DNA from: Pseudovirgaria hyperparasitica
Taxonomy: Eukaryota; Ascomycota; Dothideomycetes; Acrospermales; Acrospermaceae
DNA length: 64,000 bases
Direction: 5' to 3'
Assembly (NCBI RefSeq): GCF_010093815.1
Contig: NW_022985559.1
Span: 1,490,695 to 1,554,694 of the forward strand
Shown piece by piece: positions 1 through 14,593 of this stretch (position 1 is its first letter; every line of letters starts with the position of its first letter). The notes under the pieces were generated by a model, which saw only the letters and a list, made by a program, of their open reading frames with translations, made no database searches and was not told the DNA's origin. A program made the translations under genes and the position numbers.

Positions 1-1101
1 CTATATATATTCCCCCCTTCCTTGCCCCCTTCCATCCTTTCCTTCTTCTCTCCCACAGAGAACACACACACACACCACAAACACGAAACGCAGAATGCCA
101 AAGGAGGTTACATGCTCTCGCCAAAGTGCGGGACGAAAATAGGAATGTCTCCGGTTGCTGCATCGGTACGAAAAATGCGTGTGCGTTTATTTAGCTTGAT
201 GGTGTCTCATACACGCTAGTAGAGTTGTGAGACAACATGATGTCTGGGTGGGTGTGTTGGGGTTCTTTCGGTGGTGAAGAGTAGCAGCAGGTGAGGAATG
301 GTGATGAAGATTGTGGTGATGATAATCATCACAATCAGCAGAAACGGGCGCGGGCACAGGCATCGCGACTGCAATCGGTTTTGGGTGATGATCGTTTACT
401 CATCGTCCCCCCTTGTTTCGCTGGTGCTGTTTTCTTGGGTAAGGAAAAAGAAAGTTAAGTTTAGAAAGGGTTTTGGAAAGAGTTATAGGGACAGGGGATA
501 GAGGGAGGCTGCGTCGAGTGCAGTGCATCGTTTCGTGTTAACACATACAGTAGTTTCAAATGTTTTCGTCGGTCTCTTGACCTTACCCCTTTCGTATATT
601 TGAAGCTGGATGCCTATTATTCACTCCTCCTTATATAACGCAGCCAGTCCACCGACACTCGATCGACTTGGGAGTGTCTATATATATATATATATATATA
701 TACATGCGTAAGATTGACAAGTTGATCTCAGATTCTTCCTCTTTAGTCCGCAGATTAGATGCGAGAAGCTTATGAGATGGATTAGGGGGCACTGAAATAG
801 ATCAAGCGGCCGAGTATCAAGGATAGCCCCGACGAGGAACCTAGGTATGGAAGGATAGGAGAAGACGTAAGTAGAACTATTGTCCTTGTGATGAAGCTCT
901 ATTGTGAGGTCGCTTAATGGGAGCCGCGCCTCAATTGTGAAACCATGCCTAAATGGACAATATGCGTTTCCCTCACATACTATATGCGACACTCGAGTCA
1001 TTGGTCCTGTGTGAGCATACTCTTGATTGGAGCCTTCCTACGGACTTAGTATACAGCCCATACGTCTCCAGCCATCGTGTTTCATCGCTCCTGACATACG
1101 C
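1..1101. other. Gene-poor left edge
   Basis: I see no supportable gene here. The first 60 bases are pyrimidine-rich and 60-80 is CA-rich. Positions 298-330 are GTG/ATG-rich and contain a near-palindrome (GTGATGAT/ATCATCAC). The open frames are short, without recognisable domains, and mostly antisense to the 3' flank of the chaperonin gene that ends at 1102. A TA microsatellite lies at 679-702. The stretch is probably the 3' flank of CCT4 plus the end of a neighbour outside the window. Confidence 0.5.
679..702. repeat. (TA)12 microsatellite
   Basis: An uninterrupted TA dinucleotide run of 24 bases, about 400 bp downstream of the CCT4 stop codon. It is a simple repeat likely to vary in length between strains. 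Nothing suggests a function. Confidence 0.95.
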
Positions 1102-2994
1102 TCAACGGCTCAAGGCAATATCATCAATCCGCAGTATCAACTTCACCGTCTCTGCCGCCAACTCCAGCGCACTCGTGCTCACGAGTAAGGGCTGTAGCAC
1201 GCTCTCCTCCTTCATGTCTGTCTTCACGCCTCCACTCTTAATGCTGACACCAGCATTCCTCTCGCCCTTTGCATGTCTGTGCCGTAACTCCGTGACCACA
1301 CGAATGCTATTCAGTCCCGCGTTTTCTGCTAGCGTGGTTGGAATAACTTCCATTGCATCTGCGAACGCCTTCCAGCAGATACTCTCGGTGCCTGTGAGTG
1401 CACGTGCTTGTGCTGCGAGCTGTTGCGCAATCTCGATCTCGGGCGCACCACCACCGGCGAGCAGAGCCTTCTTCTTGACCAAGCAGCGTATAACACAGTG
1501 CGCGTCATGCAGACTGCGCTCAGCCTCGTCAAGAATGAGAGAATTAGCGCCTCGACATACGATGCTGACGGTATTCGCCTGTGCACGAACACCGGTAACC
1601 TTTACAATACGTGCACCCGAAGACTGGACTTCCTCGATCAGGTCTGCACTACCAAGCTTGTCTTCGGTGAAGGAGTCAATGTCGGCAATTGGTTTACAGC
1701 CGGTAGACTTGCAGAGGAACTCGATTTCATCGCGCTCAATATCCTTGATGGCTAGGATGTTGAGCTTAGCGAGGAAATGTAGGGAAAGGTCGTTGACAGC
1801 GTCGCGAAGAATAGATTTCTGGATAAAGAGAACGTTGCATTTTGATTTCTTGATCTTCTTGACCATGTTGAGGAGGTAGGTGCGCTCTTCCTTCAGGATC
1901 TTGTCCATTTGGCGGTAGTCGTTCACGACAATTTGGTTCTCCATCTAGAGGTTCATTAGATTTGAAGTGGGTACATGGGAAGGCTATGCTTACGTCGGGC
2001 TTGGGAGGACTGAGCTGGAACTGGATCAGTCCTATCCTTGCCTTTTCCATTCTTGTTGGACCTCCTCCGCTTTTTAGGACTTGCTGGTTAAGTACCACAC
2101 CATCCACCATCTCACTGTCCTCAATCGTGCCGCCGGACTTCTTAAGGATCCTAATGTTCTTCAGGTCTACGTTGTCTGCGGTCTTGGCATCGATGATCTT
2201 CAGGACACTATCTACAGCCATAGGCGCAAGCTTGGGCTCTTGTGCTACGATCTTGGAGGAGAGTGATGTGGAGGCGGCTTTGAGGAGAGTGGGGCGGTCA
2301 GTGAGAGAAATAGGTACAGACATATCATGTAGGACCTTTACTGCAGCGGCAGCAGCTCTTTGGAAGCTTTCTGATATGACTGTCGGGTGAATACCCTTTC
2401 CGAGCAGGCGTTCGGCAGCTCCCAAAAGACTTCCTGCGATTACGACAACTGATGTGGTTCCGTCACCGGCCTCTATATCTTGAGCATTCGCCAAATCTAC
2501 GAGCATCTTGGCTGCTGGGTGCAGAACGCTCATCTGACTCAACATTGTGTTGCCATCGTTCGTCTTGGGGAGTATTAATTACGGTCGTGTGAGAACTTGC
2601 GGTAGGCTTACGATTATGGTCTCTCCTTTTCCAGTTTGAATCTTCAATCTTCGTTAGCACATCAACAGAATCATTAGACAAACAGACGTACCATTTTGTC
2701 CATTCCCCTTGGGCCTAGAGACTGCGCAATGTTAATGTAAAGCTTCGCATATCAGACTAGTAAGGCCTACAGTTCTTATGGCGTCCGCAACCGCTGTGGA
2801 TTCATGTTAGCACAAGGTCAAAGGCCCAACAGCATAAACACACACCTCGCGCGGCTACAATGTTACCGGTCCTCACGGCTGTGGGCTTCTCCTTGTCCTG
2901 TTTCGTATGTGAGCTGTGTATATGAGTGGAGAGCTCCTCGGTGTCTCACTTTGAACGCATTGTTGAAACCGCTGGCGGCTTGAGTAGCTGCCAT
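1102..2994 (-). CDS. CCT4: T-complex protein 1 subunit delta (CCT4)
   Basis: Cytosolic group II chaperonin subunit. Eight different CCT subunits form each ring of TRiC, which folds actin, tubulin and WD40 proteins with ATP. The protein starts [15 protein letters not shown] (ATG at 2994) and continues through several small 5' exons, which contain [13 protein letters not shown] and [13 protein letters not shown] (the ATP-site LGPRGMDK motif). The GDGTTSVVV nucleotide-binding motif follows. One intron is clear at 1945-1993. The 3' exon carries the apical domain and the second equatorial half, with [10 protein letters not shown] (the GGG motif) and a C-terminal tail of [10 protein letters not shown]. 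Overall similarity points to the delta subunit rather than another CCT paralogue. It is divergent from RPT1 with 346 bp between start codons. Subunit assignment is by recall of the family; the group II chaperonin call itself is certain. Confidence 0.93.
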
Positions 2995-3340
2995 AGTTAC
3001 AAATAGAGCCTAGGAACTGGAATTTGCGATATGAAAGGCCTGTGAGTCGTTTGTGCAGGCTCTAATCGTCCCGCGCTTCTAGGTAGAAATTCTGATAGAA
3101 TAAACTCGCGTTGTCGCGACGCCCCGAGGTTAGTCCGGCGGCGCCGACTTCGAGCTTCCCGGACGACGTGATTACGATGTCTGTGTAATTAGCTATCTAA
3201 ACCGCGTCACATATCATCATAACTTCTTTCGCCCTTCCAACACCACTGCCTGGCTTCTCACTCTCTTCGCCCGTGCCATACTCTGTAGACATATCCTCGA
3301 ATCGCCTCAGCTTGTCACCTTCGTCCATATCGTCACAATC
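2995..3340. promoter_or_regulatory. Shared divergent promoter of CCT4 and RPT1
   Basis: 346 bp separate the two start codons, so both promoters must lie here or overlap the 5' UTRs. There is a GC-rich core (about 3100-3170, with CGCGTTGTCGCGACG and GGCGGCGCCG) and a pyrimidine-rich leader before the RPT1 ATG. I found no convincing TATA box and no yeast-type PACE (Rpn4) element. Co-regulation of a chaperonin and a proteasome gene is inference from geometry. Confidence 0.5.
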
Positions 3341-4716
3341 ATGCCTAGCGCCACGGGGCAGAGCTGGGAGAAGTACCAGAAGAACTTCGCTGACGACGAG
3401 GTAGAAGAGAAGAAGATCACACCGCTGTCAGATGAGGACATTCAAGTGCTGAAGACTTATGGAGCCGCACCGTACGCCGCAGAGCTAAAGAAGCTCGAGA
3501 AAGAGATCAAGGACAAGCAGTCATCAGTCAACGAGAAGATCGGAGTGAAGGAGTCAGATACTGGTCTTGCACCGCCACATCTATGGGACATTGCTGCCGA
3601 CCGGCAACGGATGCAGGAAGAGCAGCCGCTGCAGGTGGCCCGGTGTACGAAGATCATTCAGGATGAGAAGGACACGGAAAAGCATAAATATGTTATCAAT
3701 GTCAAGCAGATTGCCAAGTTCGTAGTGAATCTGGGCGAGAGAGTATCACCGACAGATATCGAAGAAGGAATGCGTGTAGGGTAAGTTCAGATGTCATTCG
3801 AGGACAACTTCATTCAAAGTACTGATACGACCCCAGCGTCGACCGCAACAAGTACCAAATCCTCCTACCTCTACCGCCAAAGATCGACCCTTCCGTCACA
3901 ATGATGACTGTTGAGGATAAGCCAGATGTAACATATGGCGATGTCGGTGGCTGCAAAGAGCAAATCGAGAAGTTACGAGAAGTTGTAGAAATGCCTTTAC
4001 TCTCCCCAGAGCGCTTCGTCAATCTGGGAATCGACCCTCCAAAGGGTGCTCTTCTATACGGCCCCCCAGGAACCGGAAAAACCCTCTGCGCGCGTGCCGT
4101 AGCCAACAGGACAGACGCAACCTTCATCCGTGTCATCGGTTCCGAACTAGTCCAGAAATACGTCGGTGAAGGAGCACGCATGGTTCGTGAACTATTTGAA
4201 ATGGCGCGCACCAAGAAAGCCTGCATCATCTTCTTCGACGAAATCGACGCCATCGGTGGAGCCCGTTTCGACGACGGTGCGGGCGGTGACAACGAGGTCC
4301 AACGTACCATGTTGGAACTGATTACCCAGCTCGATGGTTTCGATTCTCGCGGAAACATCAAAGTCATGTTCGCCACGAATAGGCCGTCTACACTCGATCC
4401 CGCTCTGATGAGACCTGGCCGTATCGACCGAAAGATTGAGTTCTCCCTACCAGACATGGAGGGCCGAGCCAACATTCTCCGGATTCACGCCAAGAGTATG
4501 AGTGTGGAGCGTGACATAAGATGGGAACTGATCTCGAGACTGTGTCCCAACAGCACAGGTGCAGAGCTCAGGAGTGTGGCGACTGAAGCCGGAATGTTTG
4601 CTATTCGCGCAAGGAGGAAGGTCGCTACAGAGAAGGACTTCCTGGCCGCCGTGGACAAGGTCATCAAGGGCAACCTGAAGTTCAACTCGACGGCGACATA
4701 CATGCAGTACAACTAA
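3341..4716 (+). CDS. RPT1: 26S proteasome regulatory subunit RPT1 (AAA ATPase)
   Basis: One of six AAA ATPases in the base of the 19S cap; it unfolds ubiquitinated substrates and opens the 20S gate. The start [16 protein letters not shown] and the N-terminal coiled coil ([16 protein letters not shown]) match Rpt1/PSMC2. One intron, 3781-3836, joins GMRVG to VDRNKYQI. The AAA module has Walker A GPPGTGKT, Walker [12 protein letters not shown], the sensor stretch [13 protein letters not shown] and the arginine-finger region RPGRIDRK. The C-terminus TYMQYN lacks a canonical HbYX tail, as expected for Rpt1. About 430 residues in total, normal for the family. All key residues are present. Confidence 0.96.
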
Positions 4717-4976
4717 GCTTGTATTCAGGGAGTTGGGGAATCTTCGTAATAGTGCAAAGACCGTATTAGTAGCTTTAGACTCAGCATAGGATGGCGCCTA
4801 GAACAACTGAGCCCCATGTATAATACGATCATTGATCTCTCCAGAATGTCCACGGTTGCATGTAGTGAGAATCGTGCATTCGAAATGTAATATGTTCAAC
4901 TCGATATAGGTACAAAGTTACCCGCTGCCTAATACATGCACCTCTACCCTGAAAAGTAGACTTAAAAACAGTTTTT

Positions 4977-7329
4977 CTAATACGTACGCTTGAACGGAGG
5001 AACTGCCTTGCACTCCGCCTCGTCTAGGGTGTTCGCCACCACGCTTCTGTAACTCAAGTCAACCTTTGAGTGCGGCTTCTTTTGCCAACTAAGAGTGTGC
5101 TTCATCCAGTTCTCGTCATCACGGTCGGGATAGTCCTCGCGGGCATGAGCGCCACGGCTCTCCTTGCGGTTGGCGGCACTCTCAGCAGTTTGCACCGCAC
5201 AGGTGAGTAGATTCCTTAGTTCAAGCGTCTCAACAAGGTCGCTGTTCCAGATCATACTGCGGTCCTTGGTGCCGACGTCCTTGAACTTGGCGTCAACGTC
5301 GTGGATTCTGCGGACACCTTCGTCGAGAGATTCTTGAGTTCTGAACACGCTGACATCAGTTTGCATGACCTTTTGCATCTCAGAGCGAATATCAGCAGTT
5401 GGTAGATGACCATCGGCAGTACGGATCTGGTCAATTACGCTGATACCATCGGCACCAGCGTCCGCGGACACAGGTCCGACGGACTCGCCAGGACTGAAGT
5501 TGTCGCGAATGGTGTGAGATACAGCACGGCCGAAAACGATCAGATCAAGAAGTGAGTTGGCTCCGAGACGATTCGCTCCGTGGACAGAGACACAGGCAGC
5601 TTCACCGCAAGCAAACAGACCTGGAACGACCTGATCCTTACCGGACTCGTCTACAGTTAGAACTTCTCCGGTGTACTTGGTTGGGATACCACCCATGTTA
5701 TAATGGACGGTGGGTAGGACGGGAATCGGTTGCTTGCGAACATCAACACCAGCGAAAATCGAAGCAGTTTCCGAGATACCTGGCAGACGTTCATGAAGAA
5801 TCTCTGGTGGCAAATGACTTAGTTGCAAGTAAATGTGGTCCTTGTCTGGGCCGACACCGCGACCTTCGCGGATCTCCATAGTCATGGAGCGGGATACGAC
5901 ATCGCGACTGGCAAGATCCTTAGCAGTTGGCGCATAACGTTCCATGAAGCGCTCTCCTTCTGAGTTCAGAAGATAACCTCCTTCTCCTCTTGAGCCCTCG
6001 GTGATCAAACATCCAGCGCCGTAGATACCGGTGGGGTGGAACTGTACGAATTCGAGGTCCTGATTGGGGAGACCTGCGCGGGCGACCATGGCCATGCCAT
6101 CTCCGGTACAAGTGTGGGCAGATGTACAGCTGAAGTACGCACGTCCGTACCCACCAGTGGCAAGGACTGTGTGTTTAGCCAGGAATCTGTGCAAAGTCCC
6201 GTCTTCCTGGTTATAAGCTAGGATACCCTTGCAAACACCATCCTCCATAATAAGATCGGTGGCGAAGAATTCGATGAAGTATTTGGTGTTGTGGCGGAGA
6301 GATTGTCCATAGAGAGTGTGAAGCAGGGCGTGTCCAGTGCGATCAGCCGCAGCACAGCATCTGTAGGCCTGACCACCCTTTCCATACTTCTGGGATTGAC
6401 CACCAAAAGCTCGTTGATAACTACTATAGTCAGCAAACGACATTTTCGGCTACGGTCGACAAGCTCTTACATGCGACCATCGTCCGTTCTCGAGAAAGGA
6501 CATCCATAGTTCTCGAGTTCGATAACACTTTGAGGAGCCTCTCTTGTCATGTAATGGATAGCGTCTTGATCTCCAAGCCAATCCGAGCCTTTCACAGTGT
6601 CGTACATATGCCATCGCCAATCGTCCTCATGCATGCTGTATACTTGTTAGATTTGGAGACGGTTTCGCGTGATCGATACTCACTTTCCAAGAGCCGCGTT
6701 GATCCCTCCCTGCGCCGCCACAGTGTGTGACCGTGTAGGAAACAGCTTCGAAACACATGCTGTATTAAAGCCCGCCTCGGCCAGACCAAATGCAGCCCGC
6801 AGACCAGCACCTCCAGCGCCAACAACTACAGCATCATATTCGTGGTCTATGACGGGGTATTTATGGCTGATCGCCCCGGACGCTTCCTTTGCGCGAAGCG
6901 GTTGACTCGTAATAATGCGCTGTACGGCTTTCGTAGATGAAAAGGATCTGTTCTGCTGTTGAAGGCTCTTGCATATCTGGACAGAACAATGTATTAGCTG
7001 ATATGTGCATATGTAAAGCGTAATTTGTATATTTGTAGAGCGCTCACGCGTCCAATGGCTGACAGTCGTGCGAAGAGCTTTGAAGTTGCGTCTGTGAATG
7101 CGGAGGGCTTGCGGGGGTCTCGGTGGACGCCACCAAGATCGTGCATGGGAGGAGTCCTACCTGGGAGCCTCTGGCAAGTCCCCGGTGCCTTATGGAATTC
7201 ATCTTGGGTACGACCGGACGGCAATGTTGGAGGGAAAGTCGTCTGTTTGGGAGGCTGGAGTGAAGAGGTTGTAGGCCTGTGGACGGATCATCGACGTCGC
7301 AATTAGCTTACCTTCGCCTGCCTCGCCAT
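4977..7329 (-). CDS. SDH1: Succinate dehydrogenase flavoprotein subunit, mitochondrial
   Basis: Catalytic FAD subunit of respiratory complex II, oxidising succinate to fumarate in the TCA cycle. Exons read in order: a basic N-terminal presequence with [15 protein letters not shown] and the [14 protein letters not shown] lead-in; dinucleotide fold [16 protein letters not shown]; the covalent-FAD histidine motif [17 protein letters not shown]; an exon starting [16 protein letters not shown]; then the long 3' exon (4977 to about 6420) with [22 protein letters not shown] and a C-terminal VPPFKRTY. The mature protein is complete. The 5' end is uncertain: ATG at 7329 (MARQAK, then an intron of about 55 nt) and ATG at 7146 both splice in frame into the presequence. 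I list the longer model. The gene lies head-to-tail with uL3. Confidence 0.92.
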
Positions 7330-7942
7330 TCGCCGGCCGCCACAGCCGAGGCGTCTATCCGTCCTACAATAATCGTGCGTTGCATAGAGTCCAGAATTTC
7401 GACCGTGATTACAGTCGCAACAATAGCCAACTAAATGACGATCTTATTCTTTCAAGTCGATTCATCAAAATGTATCGTTTGGGCTGAGGGACCTTTGCGA
7501 TAATTAATTGACATTGATTGGCAGTGCCGTCCGGTAACGTGCAGTGCATGTGAAAGCTTAGCTTCTACTGCCGGTCCACACAATTCTGCAGAACATAGCC
7601 ATAGGTCATTGAAGCTTCAGTCATATTCGAATTAAATTAACAAAAAATGCTCCTGGCACGAGATGCCAATGTATATTTAGTTTATTGGAAAGTATGCGAG
7701 TGGAAAACCACTTCGTATCCATCACTCGGTGTTAGTGTTGTGGTTGTTTGGGCTTTACGGCAGTCCTGCAAATTCATCGCGAAATTTGACATACAGTGGA
7801 AATAGTGCACAAGAAGAAGGTCGGCTAGAGTTTGGGTATTGGTCATTTATTTTATTTCCTGTTCGCACTATTCGATGCCACAGGTGAACGCCACACATCT
7901 CCCTTCGAAGAACCGTTAAATGCAAACATCGCCGAGAACAAC
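7330..7942. other. Intergenic, SDH1 5' flank / uL3 3' flank
   Basis: I see no gene. The stretch must hold the SDH1 promoter (right of 7329, minus strand) and the uL3 3' UTR. It is moderately AT-rich around 7490-7700 and has no repeat that I can see. Confidence 0.5.
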
Positions 7943-10216
<2,274 letters not shown>

Positions 10217-11986
10217 ATGGTGGAAAGCGATAACCAGACAACGTGGAAATTCACGCAGTACGTACCATTTCGTGCGCTCCGCCAGCTGCTGGACCCGAAA
10301 CGGCCGTATCGTTGGTCTTTTGTTATAAAATGCTTTATTGTCCACTGACTTCCTTGTCTAGATGCTTTGGTGATAAAGGTGACGTAGAGGATATCACAGA
10401 GGGTACAGTCTTCCTTATCAGTCCCATACCTAAACACTATTAACGCGGCGTTAAATTAGCCGACATCATATCAACAGTCGAATTTGACCAAACGGGCAAC
10501 TATTTGGCCACTGGTGACAAGGGTGGCCGTGTTGTGCTGTTTGAGCGCAATGAATCAGTCAGTACCGATTCACGAGGGTCAGACCTCACACTCGCTACTA
10601 TTACTGACTTTGCCCAGAAAAAAACTTGCGAATACAAATTTCACACAGAGTTTCAATCACACGAACCAGAATTCGATTACCTGAAATCGCTCGAGATAGA
10701 AGAGAAGATCAACAAGATTAAGTGGTGTCGCAGGCAGAACGCATCTCACTACCTCCTATCAACAAATGACAAGACTATAAAGTTGTGGAAAGTATTTGAG
10801 AAGTCTCTAAAGGTTGTGGCTGAGAACAATCTCTCTCATGAGTTAACTCCGGGAGGGGTTCCAGGAGCTGGGGGTCCCGTAAAAAACCCAGGAACATACT
10901 TTCGCAATGCGTCAGATCTCAAGCTCCCAAGATTAACACATCATGACACCGTTGTTGCGGCGGTACCGCGGAAGACGTATGCGAATGCTCACGCATATCA
11001 CATTAACAGCATTTCGGTGAACAGCGATGGAGAGACTTTCATTAGCAGCGACGATCTGCGTATCAACTTATGGAACCTGAACATTCAAGACCAGAGTTTT
11101 AACATTGTTGATATCAAACCAGCGAATATGGAGGAGCTGACAGAAGTCATTACTGCTGCGGAGTTCCACCCTCAAAGCTGCAATTGGTTCATGTATGCGA
11201 GTTCGAAAGGAACCATCAAGCTCGCTGACATGCGAGAGAGCGCATTATGTGACCAACATGCCAAGCGTATGTTCTCTGTATAGAACTAGGAAGAGCATGA
11301 AAGCTAATCGTTGATACCAGAGTTCGAGCAAGAAGAGGATCCATCATCGCGATCTTTCTTCTCGGAGATTATATCCTCAATTTCCGACGTTCGATTTTCA
11401 CATGATGGTCGATACATCCTCTCCAGGGACTACCTTACTGTTAAGATCTGGGACGTGAACATGGAACGCACCCCTGTCAAGACGATCCCAATTCACGAAC
11501 ACTTGAGGCCACGTCTCTGCGACACGTATGAGAACGATAGCATTTTCGACAAATTTGAAGTTGTTTTCTCAGGTGATGCCAAAAACGTTATGACTGGCAG
11601 CTACAACAACAACTTCATGATTTACCCTTCGGACCCTGACAAGGACACAGAGGTTGTTCTACAAGCCGACAAGTCTGCATTCAAGGCGAAGAAAGTCGGT
11701 ATTCCAACACCTATGAATTCATCAACAAGCCCAACGACAGGCAACAAGAAGAATAGCTCTCGGGCAAACAGTCCGGCCGCTGGTGCCGTTGGCCAGGGAC
11801 AGAGGATGCGAAAAGAAACCGACGCTGATCAGATCGATTTCAACAAGAAGATTCTGCACATGAGCTGGCACCCGTTCGAAGACAGCATAGCCATCGCCGC
11901 GACCAACAACGTAAGTATACTCACCAGCACGCACGCCCACGCATACTAAAATCGTCGGCCAGCTCTTCGTCTTTTCGGCGCTATGA
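10217..11986 (+). CDS. Protein phosphatase 2A regulatory subunit B (B55 family)
   Basis: WD40 beta-propeller subunit that gives PP2A its substrate choice; the yeast homologue is Cdc55 (mitosis, morphogenesis). Start [14 protein letters not shown] at 10217, then a small exon [13 protein letters not shown], then [25 protein letters not shown]. Family landmarks follow: [58 protein letters not shown] and [19 protein letters not shown]. An insert rich in S/N/G at about 11700-11800 precedes the last blade, usual in fungi. The last exon is short: after the intron at about 11911-11961 only LFVFSAL and the stop remain. Four introns in all. The family call is very secure. Confidence 0.95.
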
Positions 11987-12870
11987 ACGATGGACACAAT
12001 CCCAGGCGAGATCGTTTAGTACCAGAACCACAGGCCAATGAAGAAAGCCGCGCCTCTTCATGTGTGCCCAGGTCTACCGTCATTGGGTTGCCGGACATAA
12101 CGAGTAAACGAAAGCGACAAAAGTTGGAGGTCTGACTGAGATCGGGGGGATGTATCATGTGGCAGAATAGATAGACTGTTAGGCTTGCATGATTTGCAAG
12201 CTCACTTAGATCGGACCTCTGCGTCGAATGGAACGTAAAATTACTACAAAGGTGTCATGCAAATAAAGCATTATCAAGCCTTTTTTATCCTTGTGGAGAA
12301 TTAGGAATAAAGGTCCGAGTCGTAGAGCCGCCTCAGCCCTGCGACAAGCCCTGTCCCTGTGTTCTGTTAGACAAGCCACAGCCGACGAGCGGCCGAGCCT
12401 CAACTCAATTCGGATGGATCTATCAACCACACATCGACTCATGACCTTATATGAATTTGAGATCTGAGACTGTTTAGCCAGAGTTACCACCATGTCGGAT
12501 GCCATTCGACCATAACCCGATTTCTGTATGTATGATTTGATTCCCATAAGATTGCCCGGTTCATATCGTCCACGTCATCGTAGCATTTCATTCAGTTCTG
12601 GTTCAAAGTGCCTCGAAGGTATATCAATCACCTCTGCCCGCGAGCGCTGGACTGTTACGACGAACAGACGTGTGCATACGTGTACACGACTGATACAGAT
12701 TTTCGGATCAATGCTCCCGCTTCTAAGGCTAATGCGTACGCAGGATCTTCTTTGAAACCTACGTCAAACTTCACCCCTCAGTATTCTATTCTTCGTTCAT
12801 ACTTGGATTGTAACCTTGTCTGTACGTATACGGCATCGAATATTGCCCACGTCTATTTCCCACGTCTATT
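11987..12870. other. Intergenic between B55 and the Yea4-like gene
   Basis: I see no supportable gene on either strand. The B55 3' UTR should occupy the first 100-200 bases, and the promoter of the transporter the last few hundred. Small open frames (for example 12608-12874) have no domain and no intron logic. Confidence 0.45.
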
Positions 12871-14093
12871 ATGATAGAAAGCCTCGTCCCTCTGGGGATT
12901 GTGACGCTGATCTTCGGCGGGTGTTGTTCCAATGTACGTACCATGCAATCGGGCATATCATGCGTGCATCAATTCACGACGTTTTAGGTCTTTGCATTAG
13001 AAGCAATCGTCAAGTATGTACTCCTCCCTAACCTTCCACAATTGCAACAGCTAATAGCAACCCAGAGAAGAACCTAACAGTGGTATGTATATACAATCCC
13101 GTAGTCCCCCTTCTACCCAACCATCAATCTAACCACAACCACCACCCCCCAGGCCTCCTCATCACCCTCGGCCAATTCATCCTCGTCTGCCTCGCCGTCC
13201 TCCCCTCCCAACTCGACCCCTCCAGCCCCTACGCCCTCAAACGCTCCGCCGTCCCCTTCCACAAATGGCTCGTCTCCGCCGGCATGTTCTTCGCCGTCAA
13301 CATGCTCAACAACTGGGCCTTCGCCTTTAACATCTCCGTCCCCGTCCACATCATCCTCCGCTCCTTCGGCTCCGCCACCACCATGGCCGCCGGCCACCTC
13401 ACCGGCAAGCGCTACTCGCGCCTCCAGATCCTCAGCGTCGCCCTCCTCACCGCCGGCGTGCTCGTCAGCGCCTGGGCCGATGCGAGCGGCAAGGGGAAGA
13501 GCATGACTGACCCTGGCCAGAGTAGCTTCGGCGCCGGTCTGGCCGTCTTGTTGCTCGCGCAGCTGCTGAGCGCGTGGATGGGCGTCTACGTCCAGGATTT
13601 GTATGCCGTGCATGGCGCCGCCTGGGAGCAGAATCTGTTCTACTCGCATCTGCTCAGTCTGCCCATGTTTGTCCCGCTGCGCGCTACGCTAGGGGCGCAA
13701 TTCCGTGCGCTGATGCGCTCGCCACCGCTCGTCACGCCCACGTCAGTATATTTACCCGCGTCGCTGCCGCTGCCGGTCGTCAAGCTGCTCGCGCAGACGC
13801 CGAGGGCGGTGTTTATGCTCGGTGTGAATTCGGTGACGCAGCTGTTGTGCATCAGCGGGGTGAATCTGTTGAGTGCGAAGACGTCGGCGGTGACGGTGAC
13901 GATTGTGTTGAATATCCGGAAGCTGGTCAGTTTTATATTTAGTATCTGGTTGTTTGGGAATAGAATGGGGTTGCAGATGGCTGTTGGTGCGGTGTTGGTG
14001 TTCGGATCAGGGGCGCTGTATGGGTGGGAAACGACGGTTGGGATTAAGAGGAGACGTGCAAAGGCAGAGATGGAGGCGAAGAAGGCAAGGTGA
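12871..14093 (+). CDS. Nucleotide-sugar transporter, Yea4/SLC35B4 type
   Basis: Multi-pass ER/Golgi transporter, probably for UDP-N-acetylglucosamine and/or UDP-xylose as in the SLC35B4/Yea4 family. Five exons fit in frame: 12871-12933 (MIESLVPLGIVTLIFGG), 12988-13013, a 17-nt microexon 13066-13082 and the main exon from about 13153; together they read VFALEAIVKEEPNSGLLITLGQF. Then FHKWLVSAGMFFAVNMLNNW, VPVHIILRSFGSATTM, GKRYSRLQILSVALLTAG and the C-terminal membrane helices with LSAKTSAVTVTIVLNIRK and SIWLFGNRMGLQM. The tail is basic (KRRRAKAEMEAKKAR). The first half is strongly C-rich on the coding strand and the second G/T-rich, switching near 13480. Substrate is inference. Confidence 0.88.
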
Positions 14094-14593
14094 ACCTAGA
14101 GTTGTCGTTTTCATGATGAAGTTGGACCAGATAGATATAGAGTTAGTAGTAGTAGTAGTATTGGTCACAAATCGTTCTTCGAGGCCATCTGAAAACGATC
14201 GGTCTATTTGGGGATCTACTGCTACTAGATTGACACATGAATCGTGTGCACGTCTCGGCATGATCAACGTAGAACAAGCATGAACCAACAATATGTTCCA
14301 AACAGTCGACAGCAAAGGAAATGAGAAAGCACCACGTGACAAAGCACAAAAACACTTCAAAGATTATTGCATATGTGCACTCCGTTCCACTGTTTCTAGG
14401 AGAATGTAATGCAATATGTGAGAGACATGCAGAGTATGAGGAAAGCATGCTTCTCAAGTGTTGACAAACGCCGGCGACCCCCATATTATCGAGATACCTT
14501 ACTTGGCAAGGTTTCGTTCCAACTTTTATTCCGTAGATAAAACTCAAATTGGATACAAGCGAGTCGGCAGCTTAAGACGATTTTCGACACCAC
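14094..14593. other. Convergent 3' flanks of the Yea4-like gene and eIF4A
   Basis: The two genes end facing each other 500 bp apart. A short GTA/TAG trinucleotide run sits at about 14143-14162. No gene is evident; the stretch should hold both 3' UTRs. Confidence 0.5.
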
